From NCBI GenBank assembly GCA_022818135.1, contig JAFMSR010000019.1, forward strand, positions 35,960,375-36,024,374: a DNA stretch of 64,000 nucleotides, written 5' to 3'. This document shows positions 63,211 to 64,000 of this stretch, one piece after another (position 1 is the stretch's first letter; each line of letters opens with the position of its first letter). The DNA comes from Saxidomus purpurata. Its lineage: Eukaryota; Mollusca; Bivalvia; Venerida; Veneridae. A program made the translations under genes and the position numbers. The notes below the pieces were generated by a model. It did not search any database and was not told the origin of the DNA. It saw only the letters and a program-made list of their open reading frames with translations.

Positions 63211-64000
63211 GTATTTGGAGTCATCGAAAAAACTGAATTTCCAATGAGTTCCAATAGCAAAGACAGGCTTTCATAGCAACCACTAACTTTCTTAGCAACC
63301 ATTTACTTCCTTAGCCATCTCCAACTTGGACGAGTGTCCAGCAAATTCATTAGCAACTGCATAATTATCAATAATTTAAACGTTTATCGTCGCATGTTAG
63401 AACAAATATGTATGTAGCTATGTGTACAGGCCTCGGGGAATGAAAGGATCATTAAAAGTTGTAGTTACATTGTAATTGGATGTCCCTTGATATATGTCTA
63501 TATTTGATATATAGAAACTCTAGCAAAATCATTTGGAAACAGACGTTTTCAAAATAAGGGAAATACAATTGTCAACCAGATCACTATTGAGTTCGATTTT
63601 GGGCTACATTGGACTAGTATGTTCACACTAAATGCTAAGGCTTAAAAAAAGACTTGTTTACTATCCATAAGTTATTTTTCGTGAAAAAAAAAACAACAGA
63701 ATTAAACCTGTAAGACTTAGGTATTGTTGTTTTAAATATTGATCGATTTCGATAAAATGTCAGATCTGCCAGAATGTGTAAAGAAATGTACAATTGATTT
63801 CGAAAAAATGTCATATTTTACGTTTTTTTACATACATACATAGTATTTACGCTTCTGATCTGTGCATTTCTTATGATACTCATGAACATTTTTAATTTGA
63901 ATTTCATTATCCTAGTTAATTAAGTTGAATAGATGGACTAAATTATGTGTTTTTGATTGATAAAAATAAGATATTTCTCCTTTGAAACTCACATAAAATG
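63211..64000. other. No gene seen
   Basis: AT-rich noncoding DNA up to the window end. The sulfotransferase first exon could lie between here and 61000 or beyond the window. Confidence 0.4.

Noticed and set aside
62300..63247. Frames of 84 and 112 codons
   Set aside because: They run through units of the degenerate tandem array.

Overview
The window is a piece of a eukaryotic, AT-rich, intron-containing genome that is very dense in repeats. It is most likely from a bivalve mollusc. Three things point there: several families of degenerate tandem repeats of a kind common in bivalve genomes (TCCGTCCG openers, 'cttggcacaaatgttca', 'aaaggtcaaggtcacac'), many small TIR elements and foldbacks, and a secreted protein with a domain I associate with molluscan and sponge 'short-chain collagen C4-like' proteins. 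The lineage is inference from memory of these families; no search was run. A 500-base run of N (28775-29274) is a scaffold gap.

Three protein-coding genes are supported. (1) On the + strand at 20812-22787 is a two-exon secreted protein with a TATA box, signal peptide, short coiled coil and C4-like domain. Its reading frame breaks in an A6 run just before the expected C-terminal CxxC. (2) On the - strand from 41692 down to 36297 is a type II membrane glycosyltransferase of the nucleotide-diphospho-sugar transferase family. Two exons join in phase across a 4.4 kb intron; the 3' end was not found. (3) On the - strand from 60986 down to 56737 is a Golgi carbohydrate sulfotransferase (Sulfotransfer_2/CHST8-14 type). 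Its last three exons join in phase; the 5' exon with the membrane anchor was not found. Genes 2 and 3 both fit glycan building in the secretory pathway, but nothing shows that they work together. Weaker exon-like segments lie at 2124-3745 and 9816-9989 (+), and two decayed exon copies lie at 26451 and 27328.

The rest is introns and repeats. From 1.5 to 14.3 kb there are small DNA elements, tandem arrays and a 30-bp perfect inverted repeat pair with 12.8 kb between. From 14.5 to 26.4 kb an inverted duplication flanks the C4-like gene. From 42.14 to 49.29 kb lies the most striking structure: a 7.15 kb block bounded by a perfect 40-bp terminal inverted repeat with a TTA target duplication, filled with overlapping and nested large inverted repeats. 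These include a foldback built from alternating CCGCGG and CTCCGG modules, and no long ORF is present. From 50.06 to 53.97 kb there is another TIR-bounded block with tandem arrays and twin hairpins. From 58 to 63.2 kb more tandem arrays occur, partly inside introns of the sulfotransferase gene.
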